DNA of 9,234 nt from Legionellaceae bacterium (GCA_030696465.1 JAUYSE010000208.1:1-9234), one strand, 5' to 3'; positions 1 to 6,361 are shown, counted from the stretch's first letter. Numbers and translations: made by a program. The notes: generated from the sequence alone by a model not told the origin.

Positions 1-41
1 GTCGCGGCTCGGATAGATCGCTCTAATTTTATTCATTAATG

Positions 42-73
42 GGGGGCTTATTCTTACTGAGAGTAAGACCTCC
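42..73 (-). terminator. Hairpin after the four-cysteine protein gene, weak terminator candidate
   Basis: A stem TCTTAC/GTAAGA (52-57 with 63-68, 5-nt loop) is extended across a 5-nt bulge by a G-rich/C-rich stem (42-46 with 69-73, one G-U pair). It lies about 20 nt downstream of the stop codon of the minus-strand gene ending at 94. On the minus strand it is followed by a C-run and then AT-rich sequence, not by a T-run, so intrinsic termination is doubtful; it may only protect the mRNA 3' end. Confidence 0.3.
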
Positions 74-93
74 ATTTATCGATAAAGTCTTTA

Positions 94-345
94 TTAATCT
101 TGGACGGCACAGGTTATTTTTGTGCAGTCACGGCAATTGGCTTCTGCAAAAGAAAACGCGTCTGCAGCAGCGGCAGCTGTTTTTGCCATTTTATCGTCAG
201 CAGCAACATCAGAAGCTACTGCGCTAGTGCTTGCATTAGTGGTGCAGATCCAATTGGAATCCTTCCCTGTTTTTGTTGCCGCCATACCGGTGGTTGCAGC
301 AACTACAAAAATACCAGCAACTATTATATTCAGAATTCTTTTCAT
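94..345 (-). CDS. Small exported protein with four cysteines, unknown function
   Basis: This 83-aa protein has a typical Sec signal peptide: MKR, a hydrophobic stretch at residues 4-19, then TGMAA with likely cleavage around residues 22-23. The mature part of about 60 residues has an Ala/Asp-rich, probably helical middle (about 41-68) and four cysteines: Cys34 in NWICTTN, and Cys71, Cys74 and Cys79 in a CRDCTKITC cluster near the C terminus. An even number of cysteines in an exported protein suggests two disulfides; the CxxC spacing could also bind metal. The ATG at 345 is chosen over an in-frame upstream extension because AAGGAAG sits 6 nt before it (352-358) and it begins the signal peptide. 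It lies 23 nt downstream of the DUF3309 gene and may be co-transcribed with it. I vaguely recognise the style from small exported Legionellales proteins but cannot name the family or assign a function. Confidence 0.75.
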   Translation of the reverse strand: MKRILNIIVAGIFVVAATTGMAATKTGKDSNWICTTNASTSAVASDVAADDKMAKTAAAAADAFSFAEANCRDCTKITCAVQD

Positions 346-368
346 TATTGGCTTCCTTTTCCTGTTAT

Positions 369-536
369 TTAAATACCTAAAGGTATACGGCCTATCAAAG
401 CGAGTATTAGATACACGATTAGAATAGTCCCAATCAGTCCTGATGGACCATATCCCCACTCTCTGCTATGGCCCCATGTAGGCAAGGCACCGAGTAAAAA
501 TAATATTAATAACACAAGTATAATTGTACCTAGCAT
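369..536 (-). CDS. DUF3309 family membrane miniprotein
   Basis: This 55-aa protein closely matches the DUF3309 pattern: MLGTI, a first hydrophobic segment (about 3-18), a short conserved polar turn containing PTW-HSREWGYGPSG (about 20-34), and a second hydrophobic segment (about 35-50) ending in GRIPLGI. It is therefore an inner-membrane hairpin with two membrane spans. Family members are widespread in proteobacteria and have no defined function; they often lie near stress or envelope genes. The start at 536 is supported by a very strong Shine-Dalgarno AGGAGG (543-548) six nt upstream. A longer reading frame from 572 would place that site inside coding sequence and adds unconserved residues. 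The four-cysteine protein gene follows 23 nt downstream on the same strand, suggesting a two-gene unit. Confidence 0.88.
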   Translation of the reverse strand: MLGTIILVLLILFLLGALPTWGHSREWGYGPSGLIGTILIVYLILALIGRIPLGI

Positions 537-542
537 GACATC

Positions 543-548
543 CCTCCT
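543..548 (-). promoter_or_regulatory. Ribosome-binding site fixing the DUF3309 start
   Basis: A full AGGAGG lies 6 nt upstream of the ATG at 536 and rules against the 12-codon-longer start at 572. Confidence 0.8.
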
Positions 549-685
549 AGAAATTAAACCACAGCTATTCACTGTAGCATGTGAAATTTATTTATTCTAT
601 TACAATATGATCAAAAAAATTATAAATTACAAGAATCCTTTACAGGTATGGCGATTCATGCCGAAATTTTTTATTCTGTATGGTG

Positions 686-853
686 CTAAAAGGGAGAATT
701 CGGTCGACCTTGTGCATCATAATCGGCAGAAATTTCCGGGCGTTTTTTATCCGAGGGGGTAATTAAACCTTTTTTAACGATTTCTTTGGTCGATTTTTTG
801 TGGGGGGGTACATTTTGTGCTTGTCTAGGCGTCGGAGTATGTGTTGTTCTCAT
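686..853 (-). CDS. Hydrophilic 55-aa protein of unknown function
   Basis: A short, basic, Pro/Lys-rich protein that begins MRTTHTPTPRQ, has a lysine-rich middle (residues about 19-28 and 36-38) and ends in YDAQGRPNSPF. It has no hydrophobic segment, signal peptide, cysteine or recognisable domain, and its high Pro/Ser/Thr/Lys content suggests it is largely disordered. I do not recognise the family. The ATG at 853 is chosen because GGAG (863-866) lies 9 nt upstream; a TTG five codons earlier would sit inside that ribosome-binding site. A TATAAT hexamer lies at 871-876 on this strand, but no good -35 accompanies it. The gene follows the terminator of the PRC-barrel gene, so it is probably its own transcription unit. 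The good ribosome-binding site and the lack of any competing frame make it a plausible real gene, but chance cannot be excluded at this length. Confidence 0.55.
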   Translation of the reverse strand: MRTTHTPTPRQAQNVPPHKKSTKEIVKKGLITPSDKKRPEISADYDAQGRPNSPF

Positions 854-879
854 AATGGTTTTCTCCAAATATTATAATG

Positions 880-922
880 GTAGAAAATGTAAAGTAGATC
901 CCTATTCGCGCATCTACTTTAC
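880..922 (-). terminator. Rho-independent terminator of the PRC-barrel gene
   Basis: A perfect 11-bp inverted repeat, GTAAAGTAGAT at 889-899 and ATCTACTTTAC at 912-922, encloses a 12-nt loop. On the minus strand it is followed directly by ATTTTCTA. It starts 17 nt after the stop codon at 940. The stem is AT-rich, so efficiency may be moderate. Confidence 0.65.
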
Positions 923-939
923 GATGAAGTAACCTATCA

Positions 940-1290
940 TTATCTATTAGCAATACCATAGTACGTATGAATCGAGTTACTCCAAGCTTGATCCGACATA
1001 TCTGGCCAATTCGCTTTATCAAATCCTGGCGAGTTTTTTAACTTTTCTTCGCTTAAAGAAATCATCAAACAATCTCTTGTTGCATCATAGGTAAACACAT
1101 CCCAAGGTAAGGCAAAAAGCTTATTTCCCATACCTAAAAAACCACCATACGTTAACACTAGATAAGCCACCTTCCCGCTTACTTTGTGTAACATAATCGC
1201 TTCAATTTTACCTAAATCTTTACCCTGATTATTTTCAACCTTTAAACTAATAACATCATTAACATTCACTACAGTGCGATTGTTCATCAT
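940..1290 (-). CDS. PRC-barrel domain protein
   Basis: This 116-aa cytoplasmic protein has a PRC-barrel beta fold over about residues 8-80. Visible family features are the VNVNDVISLKVEN opening, the turn GKDLGKIEAIML (23-34), a V-G-KVAYLVLTYGGFLGMGNKLFALPW core (38-63), and a family-typical tail EEKLKNSPGFDKANWPDM (81-98) ending near SIHTYYG. PRC-barrel proteins of this single-domain type are common in environmental proteobacteria and are often induced under stress; the domain is otherwise known from RimM and photosynthetic reaction-centre H subunits, where it mediates protein contacts. The exact role here is unknown. The start is the first of two consecutive ATG codons because CAGGAG lies 7 nt upstream. 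A terminator follows the gene, and a possible promoter and inverted repeat precede it, so it is probably monocistronic. Confidence 0.88.
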   Translation of the reverse strand: MMNNRTVVNVNDVISLKVENNQGKDLGKIEAIMLHKVSGKVAYLVLTYGGFLGMGNKLFALPWDVFTYDATRDCLMISLSEEKLKNSPGFDKANWPDMSDQAWSNSIHTYYGIANR

Positions 1291-1336
1291 TTTAATACTC
1301 CTGTTGATTAAAACTCATCCCACTGCAATACAACTA

Positions 1337-1391
1337 TTAACCGATGTTATCTAGTTAAATCATTATTGCACCAATGAGACAACATCGTTAA
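1337..1391. repeat. Inverted repeat upstream of the PRC-barrel gene
   Basis: TTAACCGATGTTATC (1337-1351) is matched by the complement of GACAACATCGTTAA (1378-1391), with one bulged base and one G-U/mismatch pair and a spacer of 26 nt. It lies 46-100 nt upstream of the PRC-barrel start. It could be a leader-RNA stem or an operator for a dimeric regulator; its function is not shown. Confidence 0.5.
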
Positions 1392-1418
1392 CTATAGAAC
1401 ACAAGTGGAGTAATACAA
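1391..1418 (-). promoter_or_regulatory. Candidate sigma70 promoter for the PRC-barrel gene
   Basis: On the minus strand TTGTAT (1413-1418) and TATAGT (1391-1396) are separated by 16 bp. The -10 matches consensus at five of six positions; the -35 is weak. Transcription would start near 1384, inside the inverted repeat arm, giving a leader of about 95 nt. Confidence 0.35.
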
Positions 1419-1480
1419 GGATAACAATAAAAAAAGATTCGCAGCTAACAGGTGATCACCATACTTATCCCGTCATAGAG

Positions 1481-1499
1481 CTGTCTCTTGGTCACATCT
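1481..1499 (+). mobile_element. Solitary IS50/Tn5-like terminal inverted repeat
   Basis: CTGTCTCTTGGTCACATCT differs at only two of 19 positions from the Tn5/IS50 inside end as I recall it (CTGTCTCTTGATCAGATCT) and at three from the mosaic end. By orientation it would be the left end of an element extending to higher coordinates. I find neither a transposase frame nor the complementary right end in the window. It is best read as the relic of an IS4-family (IS50 group) insertion. The comparison is from memory, not a database search. Confidence 0.5.
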
Positions 1500-1523
1500 A
1501 TATCCTGAGCAGATAATAAAATA

Positions 1524-1676
1524 GCACGTCATTTCGAGCCAGTTTTAATACAGAAAAGAACCACAGAGAATTCTGCAAGAAATCTCCTGCAGACAGATCG
1601 ATCCCAGCAGCAAGGGGATCCCTCGCGGAATTTTCAGAGAATTTAACTTAATTCAAACAGGCTCGGGATGACGTGC
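1524..1676. repeat. Fold-back (MITE-like) palindromic repeat element, ~153 bp
   Basis: The ends GCACGTCATTTCGAGCC (1524-1540) and GGCTCGGGATGACGTGC (1660-1676) are inverted repeats with two mismatches in 17. The similarity continues inward with small indels through both arms (for example AGTTTTAATA opposite the complement of TTAATTCAAACA) to a centre at GATCGATC (1596-1603). The whole element is thus one long imperfect palindrome. It is flanked by AATAAAATA on the left and ATTTTTTAAT on the right, so transcripts from either side would form a long hairpin followed by a U-rich tract. Ends containing CGTCATCCCGAGC-like sequence are typical of dispersed non-coding repeats in many proteobacterial genomes. 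No coding frame is seen. Confidence 0.75.
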
Positions 1677-1680
1677 ATTT

Positions 1681-1814
1681 TTTAATCAAATTACTAAATA
1701 GAAAGGTAATTAAAAATCTCGGAGACATAGTTGATGACAGGTCTTTTTTAATTTTAGCGCAAAACAGAAAGACAACTAAAAAATCCAAAAGACATAGTTT
1801 ATAGTGGATTCTTT
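1681..1814. repeat. Two imperfect tandem copies of a ~66-bp unit
   Basis: Copy one (about 1681-1747) and copy two (about 1748-1814) align with an offset of 66-67 bp. Conserved blocks include AGAAAG (1700 and 1766), an AATTAAAAA/AACTAAAAAA stretch, GACATAGTT (1724-1732 and 1791-1799) and a TCTTT block near each end. Identity is partial, and frames through it are broken by stops on both strands. It may be the residue of an insertion-sequence end or of a slipped duplication; I cannot name a family. Confidence 0.55.
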
Positions 1815-1882
1815 AAAGACTTGTGTAGAAGATTCAGGTCATAGAGAGGGATACGGTACGCATAAGTCTGTTATGCATTTTT

Positions 1883-1907
1883 GAGATATTTCTAGAGAGA
1901 TATTTCT
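1883..1907. repeat. 14-bp-period direct repeat
   Basis: GAGATATTTCT occurs at 1883-1893 and again at 1897-1907, separated by AGA. This is a short tandem duplication in non-coding sequence downstream of atpC. Confidence 0.5.
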
Positions 1908-1919
1908 GTGGGGTGTCGA

Positions 1920-1967
1920 GGCTTGGCGAGCACGCGGGCCTTAGCAGGCCTTTCATGCTCGGGAGCC
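1920..1967 (-). terminator. GC-rich 3' hairpin after atpC
   Basis: Nested stems GGCT/AGCC (1920-1923 with 1964-1967), CGAGCA/TGCTCG (1927-1932 with 1956-1961) and GGCCT/AGGCC (1937-1941 with 1946-1950, 4-nt loop) form one long hairpin beginning 11 nt after the atpC stop codon. On the minus strand there is no T-run after it, so it is not a classical intrinsic terminator. It could block 3' exonucleases, mark a Rho-dependent end, or be a REP-like repeat. It is far richer in GC than its surroundings. Confidence 0.5.
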
Positions 1968-1978
1968 ATCGATAATAC

Positions 1979-2398
1979 TTAGCCTAAATTCTTCCGTAAC
2001 TTTTGAATCATTTTAATCTGTGCAACTGCACGCGCAAGTTCGGCAGTAGCTACGGAATAATCCATTTCAACACTTTGTGCTGACATGGCTTCTTTTGCTT
2101 TTTCTTTGGCAAGGATAGCCGCCGCTTCATCCAGATTATCTGCGCGTATGGCGACGTCTGCTAGTATAGTAACCGTGAATGGCTGCACTTCTACCAACCC
2201 TCCAGAAACATAATACAGCGCGTTCTCTTCTCCAGCTGAAGTCGTTACACGCACTTCACCTGGTTTCAAGACGGCCAGCAAAGGGGAGTGCCCAGCAACA
2301 ATGCCCAACTCTCCCATTTCACTGGTTGCCACGACCAATTCTACCATGCCGGAAAACACACTATGTTCCGCACTTACTATGTCTAGATGAATTTTCAT
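1979..2398 (-). CDS. atpC: F1Fo ATP synthase epsilon subunit
   Basis: Central-stalk subunit of the F1 sector, 139 aa, as usual for the family. It rotates with gamma and the c-ring, and its C-terminal domain can inhibit ATP hydrolysis. The N-terminal beta-sandwich occupies about residues 1-85, with the conserved GELGIVAGHSPLL stretch (29-41) and the PGEVRV turn (46-51). The C-terminal helical hairpin (about 88-139) is Ala/Lys-rich and ends in KLRKNLG. The ATG at 2398 is supported by AAGGA eight nt upstream, which overlaps the atpD stop codon; the 11-nt gap implies translational coupling to beta. It is the last gene of the operon and is followed by a GC-rich hairpin. No glmU follows, unlike in enterobacteria. 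Confidence 0.98.
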   Translation of the reverse strand: MKIHLDIVSAEHSVFSGMVELVVATSEMGELGIVAGHSPLLAVLKPGEVRVTTSAGEENALYYVSGGLVEVQPFTVTILADVAIRADNLDEAAAILAKEKAKEAMSAQSVEMDYSVATAELARAVAQIKMIQKLRKNLG

Positions 2399-2409
2399 CT
2401 GCAGAATCC

Positions 2410-3786
2410 TTATAAGGTCTTCGCTTTTGCAACCGCTTCTTCGATCGTACCTACCATATAAAACGCTTGTTCAGGCAAATAATCATACTCACCAGAAAGA
2501 ATTCCTTGGAAGCCTTTAATGGTCTCTTTTAATGACACATATTTACCAGGAGAACCGGTGAATACTTCCGCCACAAAGAATGGTTGTGATAAAAAGCGTT
2601 GAATTTTACGTGCACGATACACTAAACGTTTATCATCTTCTGAAAGCTCATCCATACCTAAAATGGCAATGATGTCTTTGAGTTCTTTATAACGTTGTAG
2701 TGTCTGCTGTACTTTTTGGGCAGTTTCATAATGCTCTTGTCCGACCACTAAAGGATCTAACTGTCGAGACGTAGAATCTAAGGGATCCACCGCAGGGTAA
2801 ATTCCAAGCTCTGCAATTTGTCGAGACAATACAACCGTTGCATCTAAGTGTGCAAAGGTGGTTGCAGGAGAAGGATCGGTTAAGTCATCCGCAGGTACAT
2901 ATACCGCTTGAATAGAGGTAATAGAACCTGTTTTGGTTGAAGTAATACGTTCTTGCAACATCCCCATTTCTTCTGCCAATGTGGGCTGATACCCTACCGC
3001 AGAAGGCATTCGACCTAATAACGCAGAAACCTCAACCCCAGCAAGAGTATAACGATAAATATTATCGATGAATAATAATACATCTCGTCCTTCATCACGG
3101 AATTTTTCTGCAATGGTTAAACCAGTCAATGCAACGCGTAAACGGTTTCCTGGTGGCTCATTCATTTGGCCGTACACTAAAGAAACTTTATCAAGAACGT
3201 TCGAGGTTTTCATTTCATGATAGAAGTCGTTCCCTTCTCGAGTACGCTCACCTACCCCTGAAAATACAGAGTATCCACTGTGTTCGATGGCGATATTACG
3301 GATAAGCTCCATCATATTAACCGTTTTACCTACCCCAGCACCCCCGAAAAGGCCTACTTTACCGCCTTTCGCAAAAGGACAGAGTAAGTCGATCACTTTA
3401 ATCCCGGTTTCAAGTAATTCTTGGCTGCCTGCTTGTTCGTCGTAACTTGGGGCTTTTCTATGAATAGACCATTTCTCTTCAGCACCAATATCCCCTAATT
3501 CATCAATTGGATTACCGAGTACGTCCATAATCCGACCCAGTGTTTTCTTGCCCACTGGTACGCAAATTGGGTTACCTGTATTTTTTACCTGAAGGCCGCG
3601 CTTTAAACCATCGGTGGTACCCATAGCAATCGTACGCACAATACCGTCGCCGAGCTGTTGTTGCACTTCCAAAACCGTGCCACCATCGACTAATTGCAGC
3701 GCATCATAAACCCTAGGAACTTCTCCTCGAGGAAATTCAACGTTTACTACCGCACCAATGATCTCAACTACTGTTCCTAAACTCAT
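2410..3786 (-). CDS. atpD: F1Fo ATP synthase beta subunit (catalytic)
   Basis: The 458-aa catalytic subunit of F1 (E. coli has 460), which makes ATP from ADP and phosphate at three sites of the alpha3beta3 head on the cytoplasmic face of the membrane. Walker A is GGAGVGKT (148-155). The catalytic glutamate is Glu180 followed by Arg181 in GVGERTREG. Walker B ends at Asp241 in LLFIDNIYRYTLAG, and the adenine-contacting Tyr330 precedes the family signature PAVDPLDSTS (331-340). The regulatory lever segment reads DELSEDD (379-385) against DELSEED in E. coli. An N-terminal beta-barrel spans about 1-75. All catalytic residues are intact. The start has GAGG five nt upstream and lies 22 nt after atpG. 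Confidence 0.99.
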   Translation of the reverse strand: MSLGTVVEIIGAVVNVEFPRGEVPRVYDALQLVDGGTVLEVQQQLGDGIVRTIAMGTTDGLKRGLQVKNTGNPICVPVGKKTLGRIMDVLGNPIDELGDIGAEEKWSIHRKAPSYDEQAGSQELLETGIKVIDLLCPFAKGGKVGLFGGAGVGKTVNMMELIRNIAIEHSGYSVFSGVGERTREGNDFYHEMKTSNVLDKVSLVYGQMNEPPGNRLRVALTGLTIAEKFRDEGRDVLLFIDNIYRYTLAGVEVSALLGRMPSAVGYQPTLAEEMGMLQERITSTKTGSITSIQAVYVPADDLTDPSPATTFAHLDATVVLSRQIAELGIYPAVDPLDSTSRQLDPLVVGQEHYETAQKVQQTLQRYKELKDIIAILGMDELSEDDKRLVYRARKIQRFLSQPFFVAEVFTGSPGKYVSLKETIKGFQGILSGEYDYLPEQAFYMVGTIEEAVAKAKTL

Positions 3787-3808
3787 ATTCGCCTCACTCT
3801 ATAAATCT

Positions 3809-4675
3809 TTAAATTGCCGATGCCCCGCCCACTATTTCTGAAAGCTCTTGGGTAATAGCTGCCTGACGTGCTTTGTTATATGCCGACTGAAATTTCTTAA
3901 TCAATTCACTCGCATTTTCAGTGGCATTTTTCATTGCAACCATCTTCGCTGCTTGTTCACAGGCAATATTTTCAACCACTGATTGGTATACTTGCACTTC
4001 AATATACCGTCCAAACAAAATATCTAATAAAGACTTTGCCTCTGGCTCATAAATGTAATCCCAGCGGTGTCCCAATGATTTAACATCTTCTTCTGAAATA
4101 GGCAGCGGCAAAAGTTGCTTACAGGTAGGGGTCTGTGTCATGGTATTTTTAAACTCGTTATATACAATATATAACGCATCTAATTGCCCTTCATTGTAGG
4201 CATCTACCATGGTCTTGACCACACCCACCAACGATTGCACACTTGGCGTATCGCCCAAAGAATCGACCGCAGCCAATACTGTCCCGCCTACGCGTCTGAA
4301 AAAACTCTTTGCTTTTCGACCAACCAGTGCCAAAGCAATTTCTTTTCCTTGTTCTTGGTAGCCGCGAATACGCTGAACACTTTCTCGAAACAAGTTTGCG
4401 TTTAAACCGCCGCAGAGCCCACGATCACTCGTGACGATAATAAAACCGACACGTTGAACTTCTCTGGCTTGCAAAAAAGAATGTTTGTATTCCGAACTGG
4501 AACGCGCAACATGCTTGACTACCTCATACATTTTTTCTGCATAAGGTTTAGACGCACGCATTTTTTCTTGCGTTTTACGCATCTTACTTGCCGCTACCAT
4601 TTCCATCGCTCGAGTAATTTTTTGCGTATTTTTAATGCTCGCAATTTTAGAGCGTATTCCGCTTGCTTTTGCCAT
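3809..4675 (-). CDS. atpG: F1Fo ATP synthase gamma subunit
   Basis: Central rotor shaft of F1, 288 aa (E. coli 287). Its N- and C-terminal helices form the coiled coil that turns inside alpha3beta3 and drives the binding changes. The N-terminal helix carries KITRAMEMVAASKMRK (19-34). The Rossmann-like middle domain shows VTSDRGLCGGLNANLF (81-96). The C-terminal signature ARQAAITQELSEIVGGASAI covers 269-288. There is no plant-type regulatory cysteine insertion. The ATG at 4675 follows GAGG by 10 nt and opens the expected MAKASGIRSKI sequence. A 76-nt spacer separates it from atpA, longer than most junctions here. Confidence 0.99.
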   Translation of the reverse strand: MAKASGIRSKIASIKNTQKITRAMEMVAASKMRKTQEKMRASKPYAEKMYEVVKHVARSSSEYKHSFLQAREVQRVGFIIVTSDRGLCGGLNANLFRESVQRIRGYQEQGKEIALALVGRKAKSFFRRVGGTVLAAVDSLGDTPSVQSLVGVVKTMVDAYNEGQLDALYIVYNEFKNTMTQTPTCKQLLPLPISEEDVKSLGHRWDYIYEPEAKSLLDILFGRYIEVQVYQSVVENIACEQAAKMVAMKNATENASELIKKFQSAYNKARQAAITQELSEIVGGASAI

Positions 4676-4751
4676 ATCTGCGCTACCTCAACCCCATACT
4701 GTACGTGGTCACAATTTTAGGAACGAAAAACATCACATTCCAACATAGAGA

Positions 4752-6305
4752 TTACCAGCTTCCTTGGCTCACAAATGCCTTGATTGCAGCATGTAACTGC
4801 TCTTCAATAGACGCATCATAATCACCATCAGCATTAATTTTATTCAATAGTGCCGCGTGTTGTGCCTGCATATATTGATGTAATGCTGATTCAAAAGCAC
4901 GCGCTTCTGTTGTTGGTAAATCATCTAAATATCCCTTGTCTACTGCGAAAAGAGAAATTGCCATTAATGCCACAGAAAAAGGAGCATATTGCTTCTGTTT
5001 CATGATCTCGGTAATCCGCTGACCACGCTCCAACTGCTTTCGTGTGATTTCATCTAAATCGGAAGCAAATTGTGCAAATGCTTCTAATTCTCGATATTGC
5101 GCTAATGCCAGACGCGTACCACCACCTAATTTTTTCATAATCTTAGTTTGTGCCGCGCCACCTACTCGAGATACGGATAAACCAGAATTAATCGCTGGAC
5201 GAACCCCTGAGTTAAAGAGATCCACATCTAAGAAAATTTGTCCGTCTGTAATAGAAATAACGTTGGTTGGTACGAATGCAGATACGTCCCCTGCTTGCGT
5301 TTCAATAATAGGCAATGCGGTAAGCGAACCTGTTTTTCCAACGACTCTACCTTCTGTCAATCTTTCTACTTCTTTTTCATTAATACGTGCGGCACGCTCT
5401 AATAAACGAGAATGCAAATAGAAGATATCCCCAGGATACGCTTCACGTCCAGGAGGACGTCGCAGTAATAAAGACACTTGGCGATATGCCCAAGCTTGCT
5501 TTGTTAAATCATCATATACTACCAGCGCATCTTCACCTTCTTCCATGAAGTATTCGCCCATCGTACATCCAGAATAAGGCGCAATATATTGGAGAGAAGC
5601 CGCTTCTGAAGCCCCTGCAACCACGATAATAGTATGTGCGAGCGCATCATGCTCTTCCAGTTTACGAACCAAAGCAGACACCGATGAGGCTTTTTGACCA
5701 ATAGCCACATAAATACAGGTAACCCCTGTGCCTTTTTGGTTAATGATGGCATCAATCGCAATCGCGGTTTTACCCGTTTGACGATCGCCAATGATAAGCT
5801 CTCGCTGACCACGTCCGACTGGAACCATGGCATCAATTGCTTTAATTCCTGTTTGTACAGGCTGATCTACTGACTGACGTGCAATAACGCCCGGTGCAAT
5901 TTTTTCAATGGGTGAAAATTTCGTTGCATGAATAGGGCCTTTACCATCTAAAGGGTTTCCTAAACTATCTACTACTCGGCCTAATAAACCACGACCCACG
6001 GGAACACTTAAAATGCGTCCAGTACATTTCACTTTTTGGCCTTCTGAGAGTTCAGAAGGGTCGCCTAAAACAACCACCCCAACAAAGTCTCTTTCAAGAT
6101 TCAGCGCTAAACCATATATCGCACCAGGAAACTCAACCATCTCCCCTTGCATAACGTTGGTTAAACCATGAACTCGTGCAATTCCATCTTGCAAACTGAC
6201 GATGGTGCCTTCATCACGCGCTTCTGATGCTACATGAAACTGCTCTATCCGCTGTTTAATAAGTTCACTTATTTCAGACGGATTTAAGGTGGTCATTTGT
6301 GACAT
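4752..6305 (-). CDS. atpA: F1Fo ATP synthase alpha subunit
   Basis: The 517-aa non-catalytic nucleotide-binding subunit of the F1 head (E. coli 513), alternating with beta. The N-terminal region (about 1-25) contacts delta, and the beta-barrel follows to about 95. Walker A is GDRQTGKT (173-180). ALVVYDDL (260-267) is the Walker B region. The signature PAINSGLSVS covers 370-379, and Arg380 in SRVGGAAQ is the arginine finger that reaches into the beta active site. The C-terminal helical domain ends in FVSQGSW, close to the E. coli ending. The start at 6305 has an AGGA eight nt upstream; a second in-frame ATG at 6296 would give a protein three residues shorter and cannot be excluded. The 111-nt gap upstream holds a hairpin. 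Confidence 0.99.
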   Translation of the reverse strand: MSQMTTLNPSEISELIKQRIEQFHVASEARDEGTIVSLQDGIARVHGLTNVMQGEMVEFPGAIYGLALNLERDFVGVVVLGDPSELSEGQKVKCTGRILSVPVGRGLLGRVVDSLGNPLDGKGPIHATKFSPIEKIAPGVIARQSVDQPVQTGIKAIDAMVPVGRGQRELIIGDRQTGKTAIAIDAIINQKGTGVTCIYVAIGQKASSVSALVRKLEEHDALAHTIIVVAGASEAASLQYIAPYSGCTMGEYFMEEGEDALVVYDDLTKQAWAYRQVSLLLRRPPGREAYPGDIFYLHSRLLERAARINEKEVERLTEGRVVGKTGSLTALPIIETQAGDVSAFVPTNVISITDGQIFLDVDLFNSGVRPAINSGLSVSRVGGAAQTKIMKKLGGGTRLALAQYRELEAFAQFASDLDEITRKQLERGQRITEIMKQKQYAPFSVALMAISLFAVDKGYLDDLPTTEARAFESALHQYMQAQHAALLNKINADGDYDASIEEQLHAAIKAFVSQGSW

Positions 6306-6361
6306 AAACAGTATCCTCTTTTCATAGATCCACTCATGGTGGCATATGTGTGTGTACTCTT

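Noticed and set aside
122..427. 101-aa Ala-rich plus-strand frame opposite the four-cysteine protein
   Set aside because: It is the complement of an Ala-rich coding segment; the minus-strand frame has a signal peptide, a ribosome-binding site and ordered cysteines, while this one has none of these.
825..1022. 65-aa minus-strand frame spanning the end of the PRC-barrel gene
   Set aside because: It overlaps the conserved C-terminal part of the PRC-barrel protein and runs through the terminator; no family resemblance.
1430..1460. GGTGATCACC palindrome upstream of a seven-T run on the minus strand, as a possible atp terminator
   Set aside because: The palindrome can form only a 3-bp stem around a loop and is 15 nt away from the T-run.
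1860..1882. GCATAA-loop-TTATGC hairpin followed by ATTTTTG on the plus strand, terminator-like
   Set aside because: There is no plus-strand gene upstream for it to terminate, and on the minus strand the T-run is on the wrong side. A 6-bp AT-rich stem can arise by chance.
1681..1978. Possible pseudogene in the spacer after atpC
   Set aside because: Short open stretches in both strands carry frequent stops and no recognisable protein motif, so I list only the repeats.
5044..5421. 125-aa plus-strand frame opposite atpA
   Set aside because: It lies wholly antisense to a fully conserved atpA region, has no domain and no ribosome-binding support; it is a shadow of the alpha subunit codons.
5519..5836. 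105-aa minus-strand frame within atpA in another phase
   Set aside because: It overlaps the nucleotide-binding domain of atpA, whose conservation fully explains the sequence.
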